Notes under the pieces: generated by a model | The model's database searches: none | Told to the model about the DNA's origin: nothing | Seen by the model: only the letters and a program-made list of their open reading frames with translations | In this document: positions 5,395-5,980 of the stretch, in pieces | How the letters are laid out: each line of letters starts with the position of its first letter | How positions within the stretch are numbered: position 1 is the first letter of the stretch | From: Streptosporangiaceae bacterium | GTDB taxonomy: Bacteria; Actinomycetota; Actinomycetes; Streptosporangiales; Streptosporangiaceae | Assembly (NCBI GenBank): GCA_030042885.1 | Contig: JASHYW010000486.1 | Span: forward strand, 1 to 5,980 | Direction of reading: 5' to 3' | DNA: 5,980 bases | Translations under genes and position numbers: made by a program

Positions 5395-5980
5395 TTACTG
5401 GTCGAAGTCGATGACGACGCGGTCCGCGGCCGGATGCGACTGGCAGGCCAGGGCGTAGCCGGCGTCGACCTCCGCGGGCTCCAGCGCGTAGTTGGCGTCC
5501 ATCCGCACCTTGCCCTCGATGACCTTGGCCCGGCAGGTGCCGCAGACGCCGTTCTTGCAGGCGAAGGGGGCGTCCGCCCGGTACCGGAGGGTCGCGTCGA
5601 GGATCGAGGCGCCGTCCTCGGGCAGGACGAAGCTCTGCGAGCGGCCGTCGAGAAGGACGGTGACCGACGCCCCGGTGGCGGGCTCTGGCTCGGCTGCCGC
5701 GGGGATCCGGTCCCCCGCGGCGGGCGGCGGGCCCACGAAGAACAGCTCGCGGTGAATGTGCTCGGAGCCGGCGCCGTGGGCGAGCAGGACCTGGCGGGCG
5801 ACGTCGGTCATCGGCAGCGGGCCGCACAGGAACCACTCGTCGACATCGCCCGGCAGGACCAGGTGGTCCAGGATGCGCCCGAGCCGGCCGGCGTCGAGCC
5901 GGCCGGAGAGGATCTCGACGTCCAGGGGCTCCTCGTCGAGCACGTGGATCAGCTGGAACCGGTCCGGGTAGCGATCCTTC
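5395..5980 (-). CDS. paaE: Phenylacetyl-CoA epoxidase reductase subunit PaaE (C-terminal part, N-terminus beyond the window)
   Basis: PaaE takes electrons from NADPH through FAD and a 2Fe-2S centre to the di-iron oxygenase PaaABC(D), which epoxidises the ring of phenylacetyl-CoA. About 194 of the usual 350-odd residues are present. The first visible part (KDRYPDRFQLIHVLDEEP, then LSGRLD) belongs to the NAD(P)-binding lobe, which ends with EWFLCGPLPM and HIHRELFF. After a Pro/Ala linker comes the plant-type ferredoxin domain with ligands C-x4-C-x2-C-x29-C (codons at 5557-5559, 5542-5544, 5533-5535 and 5443-5445). The tail (MDANYALEPAEVDAGYALACQSHP-like) is characteristic of PaaE rather than of other oxygenase reductases. 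The gene ends in TAA at 5395-5397 and is followed by the GNAT gene; paaABCD would be expected just beyond the right edge. The FAD-binding domain and start codon are not visible. The frame stays open to 5979. Confidence 0.9.
   Translation of the reverse strand, partial: KDRYPDRFQLIHVLDEEPLDVEILSGRLDAGRLGRILDHLVLPGDVDEWFLCGPLPMTDVARQVLLAHGAGSEHIHRELFFVGPPPAAGDRIPAAAEPEPATGASVTVLLDGRSQSFVLPEDGASILDATLRYRADAPFACKNGVCGTCRAKVIEGKVRMDANYALEPAEVDAGYALACQSHPAADRVVIDFDQ

Overview
The window is very GC-rich, uses GTG starts freely and packs its genes closely, and its protein families are typical of high-GC Gram-positives. An actinomycete chromosome is by far the best fit; I cannot name the genus. There are six real genes on two strands plus one decayed gene. 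No tRNA, rRNA, CRISPR array or insertion sequence was seen.

Left half (1-2223, plus strand): a TetR-family regulator with a palindromic operator-like site just upstream of its start, followed 16 bases later by a short-type glycerol-3-phosphate dehydrogenase resembling GlpD1. These two probably form one transcript. Middle (2240-4592, minus strand): a flavoprotein of the alkyl-DHAP synthase (AGPS) family followed 19 bases later by a lipid kinase of the diacylglycerol kinase family, again a likely operon. The two operons converge on a 16-base gap that holds a small hairpin. Right side: a divergent promoter region (about 4593-4672) with an 8-bp direct repeat at 21-bp period, then a plus-strand remnant of an acyl-CoA synthetase C-terminus with a one-base frameshift. 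On the minus strand are a GNAT acetyltransferase and, upstream of it, the C-terminal part of PaaE, the reductase of phenylacetyl-CoA epoxidase, which runs off the right edge.

The most interesting point is the gene set regulator + glpD1 + AGPS-like flavoprotein + lipid kinase. From memory, the same four families sit together in Mycobacterium tuberculosis as Rv2250c, Rv2249c (glpD1), Rv2251 and Rv2252. There the two pairs diverge; here they converge. Keeping the pairs while changing their orientation suggests a shared function. GlpD makes dihydroxyacetone phosphate, the backbone of AGPS substrates, and the kinase could phosphorylate a neutral mono- or di-radyl glycerol. An actinobacterial ether-lipid or phospholipid-precursor route is a reasonable hypothesis, but it is not shown by the sequence. 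The paa segment on the right looks like the tail of a separate phenylacetate-degradation operon, although the TetR protein and its operator half-site recall PaaR-type regulators.
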